From Prorocentrum cordatum (Eukaryota; Sar; Dinophyceae; Prorocentrales; Prorocentraceae), in NCBI GenBank assembly GCA_963575745.1, contig CAUYUJ010015031.1, positions 1 through 32,500 on the forward strand: a stretch of 32,500 nt of DNA, read 5' to 3'. The notes under the pieces were generated by a model. It ran no database searches, was not told the origin of the DNA, and saw nothing but the letters and a program-made list of their open reading frames with translations. How positions within the stretch are numbered: position 1 is the first letter of the stretch; every line of letters starts with the position of its first letter. The position numbers and the translations under genes are program-made. Positions 9,048 to 18,930 of this stretch are shown here, piece by piece.

Positions 9048-12000
9048 ATGCTCGGTGGTCTACCCCTCTCCGTATGCCTTTCGGGTTCGAGCCCTGCGGG
9101 CTTTCACGAGAAAGTTGTGCGTGCGCGCCCAGACTTTTACATGCCTCCACCGAACCCAGAAGTTTTGCTCGAGAGCTTCATACATGTCAGCAGAGAAAAA
9201 GGAATCGCTGGTCAGATCGCTGCTTCAGGTTCTGTGAAGATCACTGATGTTGCGAACATGATGTTGCCTTCGATCGATGCGGATGGCGTTGCCTCGGCTA
9301 GTCTGAAAAGAAGCATGGTGAGATTGCTGAAGCATCCAATCACGGAGGCAGACGGCCTTTTCGACGCGAGCTCGGCCCACGTATCCTTACTCCCTACATT
9401 GTGGAAAAATTGCACGCTCGCGGAGTTCACGGATGGTCATTTGGAAACCTTTCTCAAATCATTGGACGTAGAGAAGCATTTAAAGAAGAGGCAGTTGGCT
9501 ATGCCAATAACTTCAATTGACATGACGCGGCGTGATGCCAGCGCCATCTTACCACTACAAATCAGTTCTTCCCCCTCTGGTGCGATCCAAGATCGGGCCC
9601 CAGCTCCCATCATCGACGTTGACGCTGCCTCAGAAATTCAGATTGCGCCGCGCAGCACTTGCAGTCACGAGGAGTTGCTCAGCGTCGGTTCAGCTGCTGC
9701 AGAAAGATCTAGAGGCATCGAGGAAGACCAGAGATCATTACCAGAAGCGTTGCGCGCAGCTAGTGGAGACGGTCAAACAAAAAGATAAAGACATTGAATA
9801 TTTCAAACAGCTGGTGGAGTACAGGTCAGGTCGCAATATCTCTAACATTGGCGGGTATATGTTGGCGTTGGCCCGAAATCGCGGGCACCTCGGGGCTGGC
9901 CTGACGGCTGCCCTGGTAGCTGGTGGGGAGCACCAGGGAAACCTTACTCACAATTCAAAGAAGACGGTGATCAATTTCGAACACAGAGCAGCTATGGCCA
10001 AAATAATCCGCAGCAGAGATTTCTTCAGACAGTGGACAAGACTATTCCTGACTACGTGGCGCGCGGGGTTGACTTGGTGGATTTCTACACGGTGGAGTTC
10101 TTCTGCTACAAAGGCGATGGCACGAAGCAAGAGATGCTTGATAAACACAAGCTCCACGTGAGCACGCTGACGTCAGTCACAATCAACAATACGGACGTTA
10201 AGGATGCCATTCGGGCAAAAGCTGATACCGACCGCATGCCTGAACAAGTGGAGCATATTTTCGATGTCGACTCGCTGTGCGTCAAATCTATAAGTACGGC
10301 TTGCGAGTTACAGATCGTTCGTTTCGGCACGGGTGCCGAAACTTATGCCATCATCGAGGCGCAGTTCGCTTCAGTCGGTTGCCCCCACTTCTATTGGAGA
10401 GCCTTGCAGGCAAAGAAAGAGAGAGACTTTGGCCAGGCACCAAAGATTTCGATGTATGCCTTTGGACTCGATCAAGGAAGTGACAACACAGGATTCATCA
10501 ACAGGGCGTTGACTTGCGTCAAGGACACGGACTACGTGATGATATGTACGTGCTGGTGCCTCTTCCATCAACTGCACCTTATAGTGAAAGTTGTTTAGGC
10601 TGCGTTGGACGAGTGGCTTCACGCAGAGGAGTTTCCCGTTTTCATATTTCTCGGGCGTGGCTACCCTAACAAATTGTTGGCGGGATTCAGGGGCAGCTGA
10701 GGGGATCAGGGGTGAGGCTGAGGCGACATGCGGTGCAGAGGCGGCCAACTGCATGGACAAGGCCCCGCCCAGAGCTATTCGAGGCAGATGGGGCGCGATC
10801 GACGCCGTCGAGAAGGTGCTGGTCAAAGCCATCACGTGGTTAGCGGCCGCTATCATTTCAGTTTTCAGGGGCAACAAGAAGACAACTATATCGAAAGTGG
10901 GGGCGGCCGAGGATAAGGAGTACCAAGAGAATCAGACAAGGTACAAGAAAAATCTAGTGGCGCTGATGGGAATGCCTTTATTCTTGGCCATGGTCGTCGT
11001 GTCATACATCGCGAAGCGCGTCCTGACGAGAGCTTTGAACTGGGGGCAAAAGGTAACGAAGGAATACAACTTTGTAGCCAAACAAGCACGCGCAGATTCT
11101 GATACATACCTTGGTCCCACGCCTCTTTCGGTCTTCCTCGCCAAGAAGGTTTACGAATGGTACAAGGACCTATCCGATCAATTGGCAGACGAAACGATCG
11201 ACGATCCCAATATTTGGGGGCCTGTGTGGAAGTTGGTTCCTGAGCAAGACTATTCGAAAATCCGTGGCCTCATCATTTCACTGACCATCAAGATCGCTGC
11301 GCACTGGAAGCTCCGCTTCTTAGACACGGCTGAAGATTGGCCATGTCCATTATTGAAGATGTTGGAGTCGAAACCTGATGATGATTGCCATCAGCGCCGA
11401 AATGTCGCTGGGCGGCTTCTCAACACTGACGACTGCTGCCTGACGCGTAGGTACTCCGACATCACTTTGAAAGCGAAGCGTTTGTGCAAGGACCAGTTCG
11501 AAATAGCACGTGAGTCTGGAACGTGCCCATATTCATTGTACGCGTTTCTCTTGGGCTGGCGATCCCAGTGCAGCTTCGACACGCAGGACGTGGAGGGCAT
11601 GAACAGCGTAGTTCAAGAGATGTCTCGGAGAGCGAGTCATTTACATGTGGCATTGGCGTCAGCTCGGGTGATGATCAAGAAGGGCGACCCCTTGGAGGCC
11701 CGCGATTGCGCGGCGATCCACAAGGTAGCGATGCAGGAGCTGACATCCGAAACGAATGCATCCAGGTTTACACAGGTGCCTTCATCTTCAACTTTCGCGC
11801 CACAAGAATCTACTTTCAAACTGCACGAGGTGGCCGACGCCTTCAAAAGAGCTCTTGGCTTCGTGAGTAAATCTCGGCAAGTGCTGGTTGATCCCTGCGT
11901 GCAGACCGTCTGGACCTTCCATCGTCATAATGAAGATGATTGTCGGATGGGCTCCGTGGTAGCCTGCACATACACCTACATGATATACGTGGCCATGGGG

Positions 12001-12098
12001 TACGTGCTGAAGGAGGGCGTTTTCAAGCTTGTCAGGCCGTTCGCCATCGAGACCATAGTGGACTTGCTCAGTCGGCTTATCGAGGAGCGTCTGGCCAA
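9048..12098 (+). pseudogene. hAT-transposase-like gene, 5' part, broken by frameshifts and a TAG
   Basis: The reading path uses two frames: about 9048-9690, then 9691-9840 in the next frame, then 9846-10635 back in the first, then 10640-12098. The N-terminal part is followed by a charged coiled coil (QLLQKDLEASRKTRDHYQKR, about 9690-9825). The core carries LDQGSDN (Asp codon at 10470), CLFHQLHLIVK (Cys 10557, His 10566) and RGRW (10780-10791). The order and spacing of D..SxN, CxxH with LxLIVK, then RW are those of hAT-superfamily transposases. VEGMNSVVQ (about 11587) sits where hAT proteins have their dimerisation segment. An in-frame TAG at 10596-10598 falls right after LIVKVV. Each frameshift is closed by one base gained or lost (near 9688, 9855, 10638). 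ATG 9048 is the first start; ATG 9139 is an alternative. Superfamily placement is by motif only; activity is unlikely as read. Confidence 0.65.
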
Positions 12099-12336
12099 AT
12101 CCTCCTCCCTCCCTTCTCCTCCCTCTTCCCTCCGGTTCCCCGGAGAGAAAGGGGGGTCCTGCTCCTCCTTCTCCTCCTCCTCTCCTTCCTCCTCCTCCCT
12201 CCTCCTTCTTCTCCTCCTCCTCCTCCTCTACTTACTGGGAGGCAGGGTATTTCCCAAATCCAGAGTTTCCAGAAAGAAACTTTAACCCCGTCCTGTCTTG
12301 GGTGCTTGTGGCCTGGGCCTTCCTTCCGCTCCCCAG
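12099..12336 (+). other. Probable pyrimidine-rich intron in the transposase-like gene
   Basis: Protein-like sequence stops at about 12098 and gives way to CCT/CTT-rich DNA, then resumes as DKTAAKEFTVYSYAATW right after the acceptor CTCCCCAG (AG at 12335-12336). The donor is unclear: an in-phase GT exists earlier at 12058, but coding quality continues past it, so a non-GT donor near 12098 is possible. CTCCGG-TTCC-CCGGAG at about 12131-12146 can fold as a small hairpin. Confidence 0.5.
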
Positions 12337-13434
12337 GATAAGACTGCTGCGAAGGAGTTCACTGTGTACTCGTACGCGGCTACGTGGGCGACGCTGGACA
12401 CGGCAGTGCTCGACTACGAGAACGGCAAGGCCAAAATATCAAGTGGGTCAAGCCGAAACCGAAAAATAAAAAAGATTCCGATGCAGCGGACGGCGCAGGC
12501 GGCGCTGCTGGAGATGGTGGATATGAAGATGGTGCAGACGGCGCCGCACCAGATGCTGAAGCTGAAGATGGCGACGTAGACGGCGGCGACTTGGACAAGG
12601 CAATGGAGGACATCATGGACATGATGATGTTTGGTGGTGGTGGAGGGGATTCAGACTCAGATCATGGTGATTCCGAAGCAGGCGACGGAGGAGAATGACG
12701 TTCAGCCCGATGCTGACGACGCCGTGATCTGTGGCGACGGCCCGTGGCACCCTGAGGTCGAGCCAGATCCCGCAGCAGATGATCCCGCGCCGCCATCACC
12801 ACCAGTATACTCTTCAGATGGTCAGCCAGCCCATGATGAGCTCCACGCTGACATCAAACTCACAATCGACAATTGTCGCGGTGCAGTCGAAGATGCACAA
12901 GATCAGGCTGATGCGGTGAGGCACCACCCACTTGTGCAGAACAATATCTCACTCGTGCAGCTCTACGGTGCTAGCATTTTCGTGAGGTGGACCAATGTTG
13001 TTACGAGGGAGTGCAGGCAGGTGAGCCTCGACTCCAAGGACCGCATCATATACACGATTCCTTTCATGGTCCCAGTGATCAAGATCCCTGTTGGTTCGCC
13101 TGTCCTGGTGGTGGACACTGGGGCCACCATGTTCAAGGTCGCTGCAGCACTTAGGCCAGACATGCCAGCTTGGTGTTTGTTGTTGCAGAAGCTCTCAGAA
13201 GCCAGAGTGGTCAGGGGGGCAGTGGATGATGTAACACCTTGCACCTTGTGCCAGGCACGCGCGAGGCACCTCTTGGCCCCGACAGGTGGGATCGACCAGA
13301 AATGCCGTTGCATTGTGTGTGCCTCCATTTGGTACGACGCGTGCGCCACTGTCACGCACTCTTCTATGGGGCTATCCGAGCGCATCGACTGGCGCAATTT
13401 CGTGTGTCCCTTTTGTATGCACGAGGAAGAGTAG
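12337..13434 (+). pseudogene. hAT-transposase-like gene, 3' part: acidic region and Cys-rich zinc-binding tail
   Basis: The path begins with DKTAAKEFTVYSYAATW, shifts frame at the AAAA run near 12434 (one extra A gives KAKNIKWVKPKPKNKKD), passes through a long Asp/Glu/Gly/Ala-rich stretch (about 12465-12690) and shifts back at about 12690. The last ~250 codons are clean to TAG 13432-13434. They contain VDTGATMF and a C-terminal set of Cys pairs: CTLC, CRCIVC, a lone Cys, then CPFCMH. CxxC...CxCxxC...CxxCxH is typical of a structural zinc site of the RING/PHD kind, but I cannot assign the exact fold. It sits in line with the 5' part across a probable intron, so I treat both as one gene of roughly 1,380 codons. 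A separate downstream gene is the alternative. Confidence 0.6.
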
Positions 13435-14054
13435 ACCAGTGTCTTAGAGAAACACTCATTAGGGTACATATACATGTATACTCCAACAAAAGCGATGGGG
13501 ATAAGGGGGGGTACGAGGAGGCACATGTATGACAGACACTGCGTCGCTACATCCTCTGCCTGCGCTGTTTAAGAACGGTCGGCACGCGTGCGACGTGCCT
13601 CATCCCCCTTCCCCCCTCCTCAGGACTCCTCATCCCTTCCTCCCTCTCATCTTCTCACCCTCGCCATCTTCCTCGCCCTCTGACTCGTGAAGCACTGCAG
13701 TCCCCCGCGGGCATTGGCGCGCGGACGCGAGGCTGCTAACTCGCTCCCTCGGCACCCGAGGGTCGGCCCGAGAGTTTGCTATGCTGCGCCGCAGATGGGC
13801 CAGAGCGAAAAAAAGCTCGAGGCTTCCACCTCCTGCCCCTAGCTTCTGGGGCCCTCGCTCTGCTCTCGGGGCAAAACGAAACGCGAGCACCCCGGCGAGA
13901 GAGAGGGGGGGGGGGGGAACGGAGAAAACGAAACAAAAAGAAGGAGAGGGGCAACCAAACAAAAACAAACAAAAAAAAAAAACGCGCAGACGATGCATGT
14001 TAGCTAGCAGCAATTGCCCGCACTTCGCCAGGCGAGCGCCCCCGACAGGGCCGA
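13435..14054. other. Spacer with pyrimidine tract, G12 and A-rich runs; no supported gene
   Basis: 13600-13680 is C/T-rich, 13907-13918 is a G run and 13968-13982 is A-rich. Open frames on both strands here have no motif. It could contain the 3' end of the upstream transcript, but no processing signal is recognisable. Confidence 0.4.
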
Positions 14055-14602
14055 CCTTGACATCCGATGTCGCGGTGGCGGCCTCCCTGGTCAAGAGAGG
14101 CCTGCCAGGGGCCAACCTTGACATCTTATGTCAAAGGAGAGGCCTCCGAGGGGGCCGACCTTGACATTCTGCGTCAACGGCGGGTGCCTTCCCAAGGGCC
14201 TATCTTGACATCTTATGTCAAAGCAAGCGGCCTCGCACGGGCCCACCTTGACATCCTATGTTGAAGCACGCGGCCTGCCTTGACATATTATGTCAAAGCA
14301 CGCGGCCTCCGAGGGGCCTACCTTGACATCTTATGTCAAAGCACGCGGCCCCCGAGGGGCCTACCTTGACATATTATGTCAAATCGCGCGGCCTCCGAGG
14401 GGCCGACCTTGACATCTTATGTCAAAGCACGCGGCCTCCGAGGGGCCAGCCTCGACATCTTATGTCAAAGGGGTGGGGGCGAAGGGCCGACCTTGACATC
14501 CTATGTCAATGGCGGGGCCCTTCCCACGAGGCTACCTTGACGTCCTATGTCTAACGAAGGGCCTGGGGCCTCCCAAGGCCCGCCTTGACGTCCTGCGTCC
14601 AG
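14055..14602. repeat. Array of 13 palindrome-bearing units, most 43 bp apart
   Basis: Units start at 14055, 14116, 14159, 14203, 14246, 14278, 14321, 14364, 14407, 14450, 14491, 14535 and 14583. The commonest spacing is 43 bp (seven of twelve intervals are 43 and three more are 41-44). Seven units hold a perfect dyad, TTGACAT-nnn-ATGTCAA (spacers CTT, ATT or CCT); six are degenerate and lie mostly at the two edges. Each typical unit also has a second GC-rich imperfect dyad, GGCCTC-CGA-GGGGCC. A period near 43 bp is about four helical turns, so successive dyads would face the same side of the DNA. The array lies between the two long genes, ending about 480 bp before the start of the second. 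Confidence 0.9.
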
Positions 14603-14750
14603 GGGGGGGGGGGGGGGGGTGGGGGGGGGGGGTCAAGCGCCTTGGGCTCCACCGGGGGGGGGGGGGTAACCACTGGGGGGGGGGGGGGGGGGGGTAGTGC
14701 GTGTAACGCTGTTGCCGTTGCGCCCGGGGGGGGGGGGGGGGGGGGGGGGT
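14603..14750. repeat. Poly-G block with four long G runs
   Basis: G runs of about 11 to 24 bases, one broken by a single T, are separated by short unique pieces. Two of those pieces are related (GGTAGTGCGTGTAACG at 14693 and GGTAGTACGTGCACCG at 14748). The + strand could form quadruplexes. Run lengths are likely unreliable in the assembly. Confidence 0.85.
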
Positions 14751-14989
14751 AGTACGTGCACCGCCTTACCTGTCGCGGGTTTCGGTTGCGCCGGAAATGC
14801 GCCATGGGGCGGGGGAAGGCAAATGGGGGAAGGAGGAACGAGGGAGGAGGAAGGAGGGAGGAGGGAGGAGGGAGGAGCGAGGAAGGATTAGGAATGACAG
14901 AGGGCCCTGCGTCCTTGCATAGCGTCGGCGAGGCCAGCGTCAGTTCAGGCCAGCAACCCAGCAACAAAAACACACACACACACACCTGT
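14751..14989. other. Leader region: GGGA-rich tract and (CA)n
   Basis: 14800-14890 is G/A-rich with GGAGGAGGGA repeats, and 14970-14985 is a short (CA)n. No gene is supported. It lies between the poly-G block and the relict spliced leader, so it may be the 5' flank of the downstream gene. Confidence 0.4.
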
Positions 14990-15011
14990 GCCGTAGCCGT
15001 TTTGGCTCGAA
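14990..15011 (+). other. Relict dinoflagellate spliced-leader sequence
   Basis: GCCGTAGCCGTTTTGGCTCG followed by AA matches the conserved 22-nt leader that dinoflagellates trans-splice onto mRNAs at 19 of 22 positions; the differences are A to G at positions 10 and 20 and G to A at 22. It lies on the coding strand 70 bases before the ATG of the downstream gene, where a leader copied back into the genome with a reverse-transcribed mRNA would lie. No splice-donor context or Sm-like site follows, so it is not a spliced-leader RNA gene. Confidence 0.75.
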
Positions 15012-15080
15012 CGATGGCGGGAGTCTGTTTCACTTAGTGCCACCAACGCCTGGCAGCGCCCAGCGGTGCTAGCAGGCGGC

Positions 15081-16798
15081 ATGGCCGATCTGCAGTTGGT
15101 CCCGTTCGGTGCTCCGAAGGCCGACGGCGCGACCCGTCACCCTCTCTTGGCTGCTACGGCCGAACCCCCGTTCGATATTTGGATGGACAAGTACGACCAT
15201 ATCCATGATCGATTTGGCCACGATACGCCAGAAGAGCAGTTGTTCGAGTCGTGCAACAAATTCTGGGCCTTGCCAGATAAGTCAATCGCCTTCCTTGATG
15301 CTAGTGGGAAGAAGCTCATCATTCGGCACCCCCTGAACGATCGCGGAGACTACGGGTCCCGCGTAGGTCTGATGAAGTCAATCCAGTCCCTGGGCCTCTT
15401 GCTGAACATTCGGTCTCCTCCCTTTTTGGTGGGGGCGATTCCAGATCAGCAGTATCTCTGCCTCCATTGGGCCACCACCATCGAGGCGACGTACATGGCC
15501 CACGAGACTAACCCTCAGAATCGATTGGTGGCGCACGCCGTTGCTGCGGGGCTTCCTCGCTGCAAGATATACCGCCCGAAGCTGCCGACTGATGGCGCCA
15601 AGTTCCTCAAGGAGTACGGCAACAAGGGGAACGACCACATCGCCAAGAAGACGATCATGGAGTGCTACCGCGAGGCCCAAAGGATCGAGAAGGCATGGGA
15701 GAGGCGCAAGAAAGACATGCAGTGGACGATCGCCTCCCTCACCTACGGCGTGCATGAAGAGAAGAAACACGAGTTTGCTTGCTCGATCTTACCTGGCCGC
15801 TTCGATCGGCCTCGGCATTTCGAGGTGTGCCTGCACGTCGCCAAGGAGTCCGCGAAGGTGTCCATCCTCGAGGGCCCTTATAAGGGTCTTTCTTGCTGGC
15901 AGGCTCTTGAGAAGGCCGTGAATGCCTACTGCGACTTGTCTCATCCAGCTGCCTGCTCGTTCTCGCAGATCTTCGTCAACATTTACCACATCTTTCGCAA
16001 GCTGAGGGCCGAGCACGCTGATTACTTCGCCGACGTGTGCCTCCTGGCCTTACCAGTGGCAGTGCCGCTGGGGAAGTGCGTGATCATGCCGCATGGCTTG
16101 GGTACAGTCGCAGTGCCGAAGTTGACCGAAAGCTCCATCGACGCGCTCCTCGTGGAGATGCAGGACAGCAAGGCCATCGAAGATGCGGTCGTTGCCGCAG
16201 CTGCGCAAGAGAAGGCAAGTGCAGTAGCCTCTGCCGAAGCGGCGGCCCAGTCGGCCAAGAAGGAGGTACAGCTTGCCACCGAGAAGGAAAAGCAGACCAA
16301 GAAGGCAAAGAAAGACGCTGAGAAGAAGGAACAGAAGGCCAAGCAGCAGGAACATAAGAAAAAAATGTCAAATCTCTGGAAAGCCAGCCGCACCTCAGTG
16401 CAGACGATGGCAACAAAGACTTCCTGGGCGTGCTCAAGCAGACGACCAGCTACATGAAGAAGGTTGACACCTCGCAGGTGGAGCTCATCGAGTCCTTTCG
16501 CTACGCCGCCTTGGTTGGCGCCCTGGGCGAGAAGGTCTCGGTCGTCGTCGCGGGGTCGGTCAAGGAGATCAAGGGGTATTCTAAGTTAACGAAGGTCTTC
16601 AAGACGCAGATGTACAAGACGGCCGCCCTTGCCCCGAGGGTTTCCGATCCAGACTTCCTGGCTGATCAGATCGACGCGATCGTCGGTGGAGGCTCGGCGT
16701 CGAGTGCGAGTGTGGATGTCAACGCCGTCGCCTTGAAGTTGAAGGAGAAACTCCAGGAGGGGGCTTCGTCTATGGATGCGCTGGTGACGTTCGTGAAG
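15081..16798 (+). CDS. Unrecognised long protein, exon 1 (one homopolymer frameshift)
   Basis: ATG 15081 opens MADLQLVPFGAPKADG, the first Met after the relict leader. About 573 codons are read. Residues 1-350 are well mixed and globular in character, with many Trp, Tyr and His (FDIWMDKYDHIHDRFGHD near the start, CWQALEKAVNAYCDLSHPAA further on). About residues 365-430 form an Ala/Lys/Glu/Gln-rich helix that is probably a coiled coil. The frame breaks at a run of seven A at 16359-16365; one more A gives HKKKNVKSLESQPHLSADDG and an unbroken frame to the splice donor. The exon ends ...ALVTFVK at 16798 before GT. No transposase, polymerase, nuclease or membrane motif was recognised and I assign no function. 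Position next to a transposase-like gene suggests, but does not show, that it is an accessory gene of a mobile element. Confidence 0.7.
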
Positions 16799-16945
16799 GT
16801 TGGCGCGCCAGGGTTGTGATTTCCTCCCCGGAACGATTTTTCGGGGCAGCAAGTGCGAGGGCATTTATTTTTGAGCCCTCGGGGGCCGGGCTAGGGGAAG
16901 GAGGCTGGGTCCAGCCAGGCTTTTTTCTCAACCGCCTTAAGAAAG
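16799..16945 (+). other. Intron 1 of the unrecognised gene (147 bp, GT-AG)
   Basis: The donor is AAG|GTTGGCG at 16798/16799. The acceptor follows a CTTTTTTCTCAACC tract and ends with AG at 16944-16945. Joining there is phase 0 and gives VTFVK|SNVAHLLVRNIMGMN. Without splicing the frame stops at TGA 16817-16819. An AG at 16940-16941 would lead to an early stop and is less likely. Confidence 0.65.
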
Positions 16946-18624
16946 TCGAATGTCGCGCACTTGCTGGTTCGAAACATCATGGGGATGAACTCGCTTGAAG
17001 GGGGATCCACTTGGACAAGCCCATGATCACAAGTCTGTTGGCGCCCCATTCCATCAACGGCGTCATGGTGTGCCTCATGCACATGCTCGTCGAGAAGGGC
17101 GGGGCGTTCTTGAACGTCGGCGAGGCTCTGAGGCAGTGGGTCGACGGAGCGATCAATTACATCAACGCCTCAGTGCCGATGTCATGGGATGTCTTAGCGA
17201 GTGCGCTCAAGGAGATCGAGGACGCCAGCTCTGAGTGCCGTTCGAAGATCATGGAGGGATGCACGGAGGAGCTCAAGGAGTCTTTGTCCCTGAAAATCAA
17301 CCCGACGGTCATGCGGACCCTTCGCCACCGTCTGCTGGTGCACATTTTGAGCTCGGTGGCGCCCATGAACACGAAGATCCGTGATGGCCCCAACGTCGTC
17401 GATCGGCCGTGCGCGCCGCCGTTGATGGTCAACGTTCTGAAGACTTTGACGAATGCGTATCCCAACGAGACGACGGCATCATTTACGTTGCCCCTGGCAG
17501 TGTTGGAGGACCAGTTGCGCATGGGCTTCTCAGTCCTTGCCTTTCTCATCGCGGACAAGATCATCGAGTTCACGAGCTTTTGCTAGAAGAATGATGGAGC
17601 GCGGTTTGCCAACAGGAGGAACTCAGCGCAGCATACCTTACACGTTTATTCTGCCCAGCAGATGAATGAGTTCGTGAAGACCGGGGGGCTGAAGGGCGCG
17701 AAGGCGATTGCCAGGGGTGCCGAGATCTTACCGACGAAGAAGCTGGAGGCAGTCGCGGACATCATGGACAAGTTCGACAAGAAGCACAGCGATCTGAATC
17801 AGGCGAGGGCGATTTTGGATGATACTTGGAACGCCATCGTCGACTCTATCTACACGGACATCAGGGGTGCTACGTTCGACGAGATTGTCGCGGCTGCGGC
17901 GCAGGGTACCCAGGGCACTCTGGTTGGCACTGCAGACAAAACGGCGGAGGGCCAGGTGGTGGAGGCCAAGGGTGATGACAACAAAAACGGCGGCAAGCTT
18001 GAGCTGAGGGCCTGGTGGGAGCAGACTGTGGCCACCGAGGGCGGGATCGATTCGGCGGACTCTTCGGTGCTCACTCGGGAGATCCAAGCTCACTTGCAGG
18101 TGGAGTTTTCCAAGATCCCGCGGAAAGCGCACGTGGCGAAGGACGGCGACAACCACCCAGCGGGCTTCTTGCACATCACTACGACGGAGGCTACGAAGAG
18201 CGGCGAGACAAAGGGCGTAGTCGAGATGGCCAGCATGCAGGCGCTGAAGACCAACTTACCATTCTGGGGCCGAGTCGTGAGTGCGACTGCGGCGGCGAAC
18301 CTTTCCAAGAACAATTGCCTGTCGCTTGGTGACGCGGGCGGCTTGGGGCCCGCTCTTTACTTGGACGGGGCAGCGGTGCAGAACACGAAGAAGAGCGATG
18401 CTTGCATCGCGTGGATGGTGCCCGTTTTGCCGCAGTCCAAACCTAAGGACGACGAGGGTGGCCCACCTTCTGCGAAGAAGTCTCGGAAGACCACGAAGGA
18501 GCCGCCGAGAGCGACCCACAAGGTCTTCTTCGATGAGAAGATCGAGATCACGAACGAGGGTAAGACGTACAAGTACGACATGCCCATCCTGAGGCACGTC
18601 GCTGAGGCTGTGGAGGCCCGATGC
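16946..18624 (+). CDS. Unrecognised long protein, exon 2 (one homopolymer frameshift, one TAG)
   Basis: The exon begins SNVAHLLVRNIMGMNSLEGG. It loses frame at a run of five G (17000-17004), where one more G gives LEGGIHLDKPMITSLLAPHS. It is then open to 17583, where TAG 17584-17586 interrupts it. The same frame continues as KNDGARFANRRNSAQHTLHV and then MNEFVKTGGLKGAKAIARG to 18624. The part after the TAG has a segment rich in charged residues (KLEAVADIMDKFDKKHSDLN), a Gly/Thr/Ala-rich stretch and a basic patch (KSRKTTKEPPRATHK) that could bind nucleic acid or act as a nuclear signal. About 560 codons in total. The alternative is two separate genes, the second starting at ATG 17662. I do not recognise any family. 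Confidence 0.6.
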
Positions 18625-18930
18625 GTCTTTTCTCTGTCACTCCATTCCTCTTTCTCCCCCACCTCCTCCTCTTTCTCTCCTTCACCTTTATCATCTAAGT
18701 ACCTTCCTCTTTATCATTTAAGTTTCTTCGTCTTTATCTTCCAATCATAGCTCTCACGATCTCCCTCGCCCTTCTTCTCTCTGGAGGCCAGAGGAGGGAG
18801 GAGGAAGGAATACGAGGGGGAGGAGGAGGAGGAAGAGGGCAAAGCGGAGGACGAAGAGGAAGGATGAGTAAGACGAGGAAGAACATGACGAGGATGAGGA
18901 CGCGCCCCCCGCCCGCCCGAGGGTGACCAG
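18625..18930 (+). other. Intron 2 of the unrecognised gene (306 bp), CT-rich then GA-rich
   Basis: The donor is GATGC|GTCTTTTC at 18624/18625, and the acceptor GGTGACCAG ends at 18930. The length is a multiple of three and both flanking exons are in the same frame. The first half (18628-18770) is almost all C/T and the second (18780-18900) almost all G/A, so the transcript could pair with itself into one long CCU/AGG hairpin. Confidence 0.5.

Noticed and set aside
9080-9105. GGGTTCGAGCCCTG as a tRNA T-arm (also near 826)
   Set aside because: Only the T-loop motif is present. No acceptor-stem complement or D and anticodon arms could be placed upstream at the right distance.
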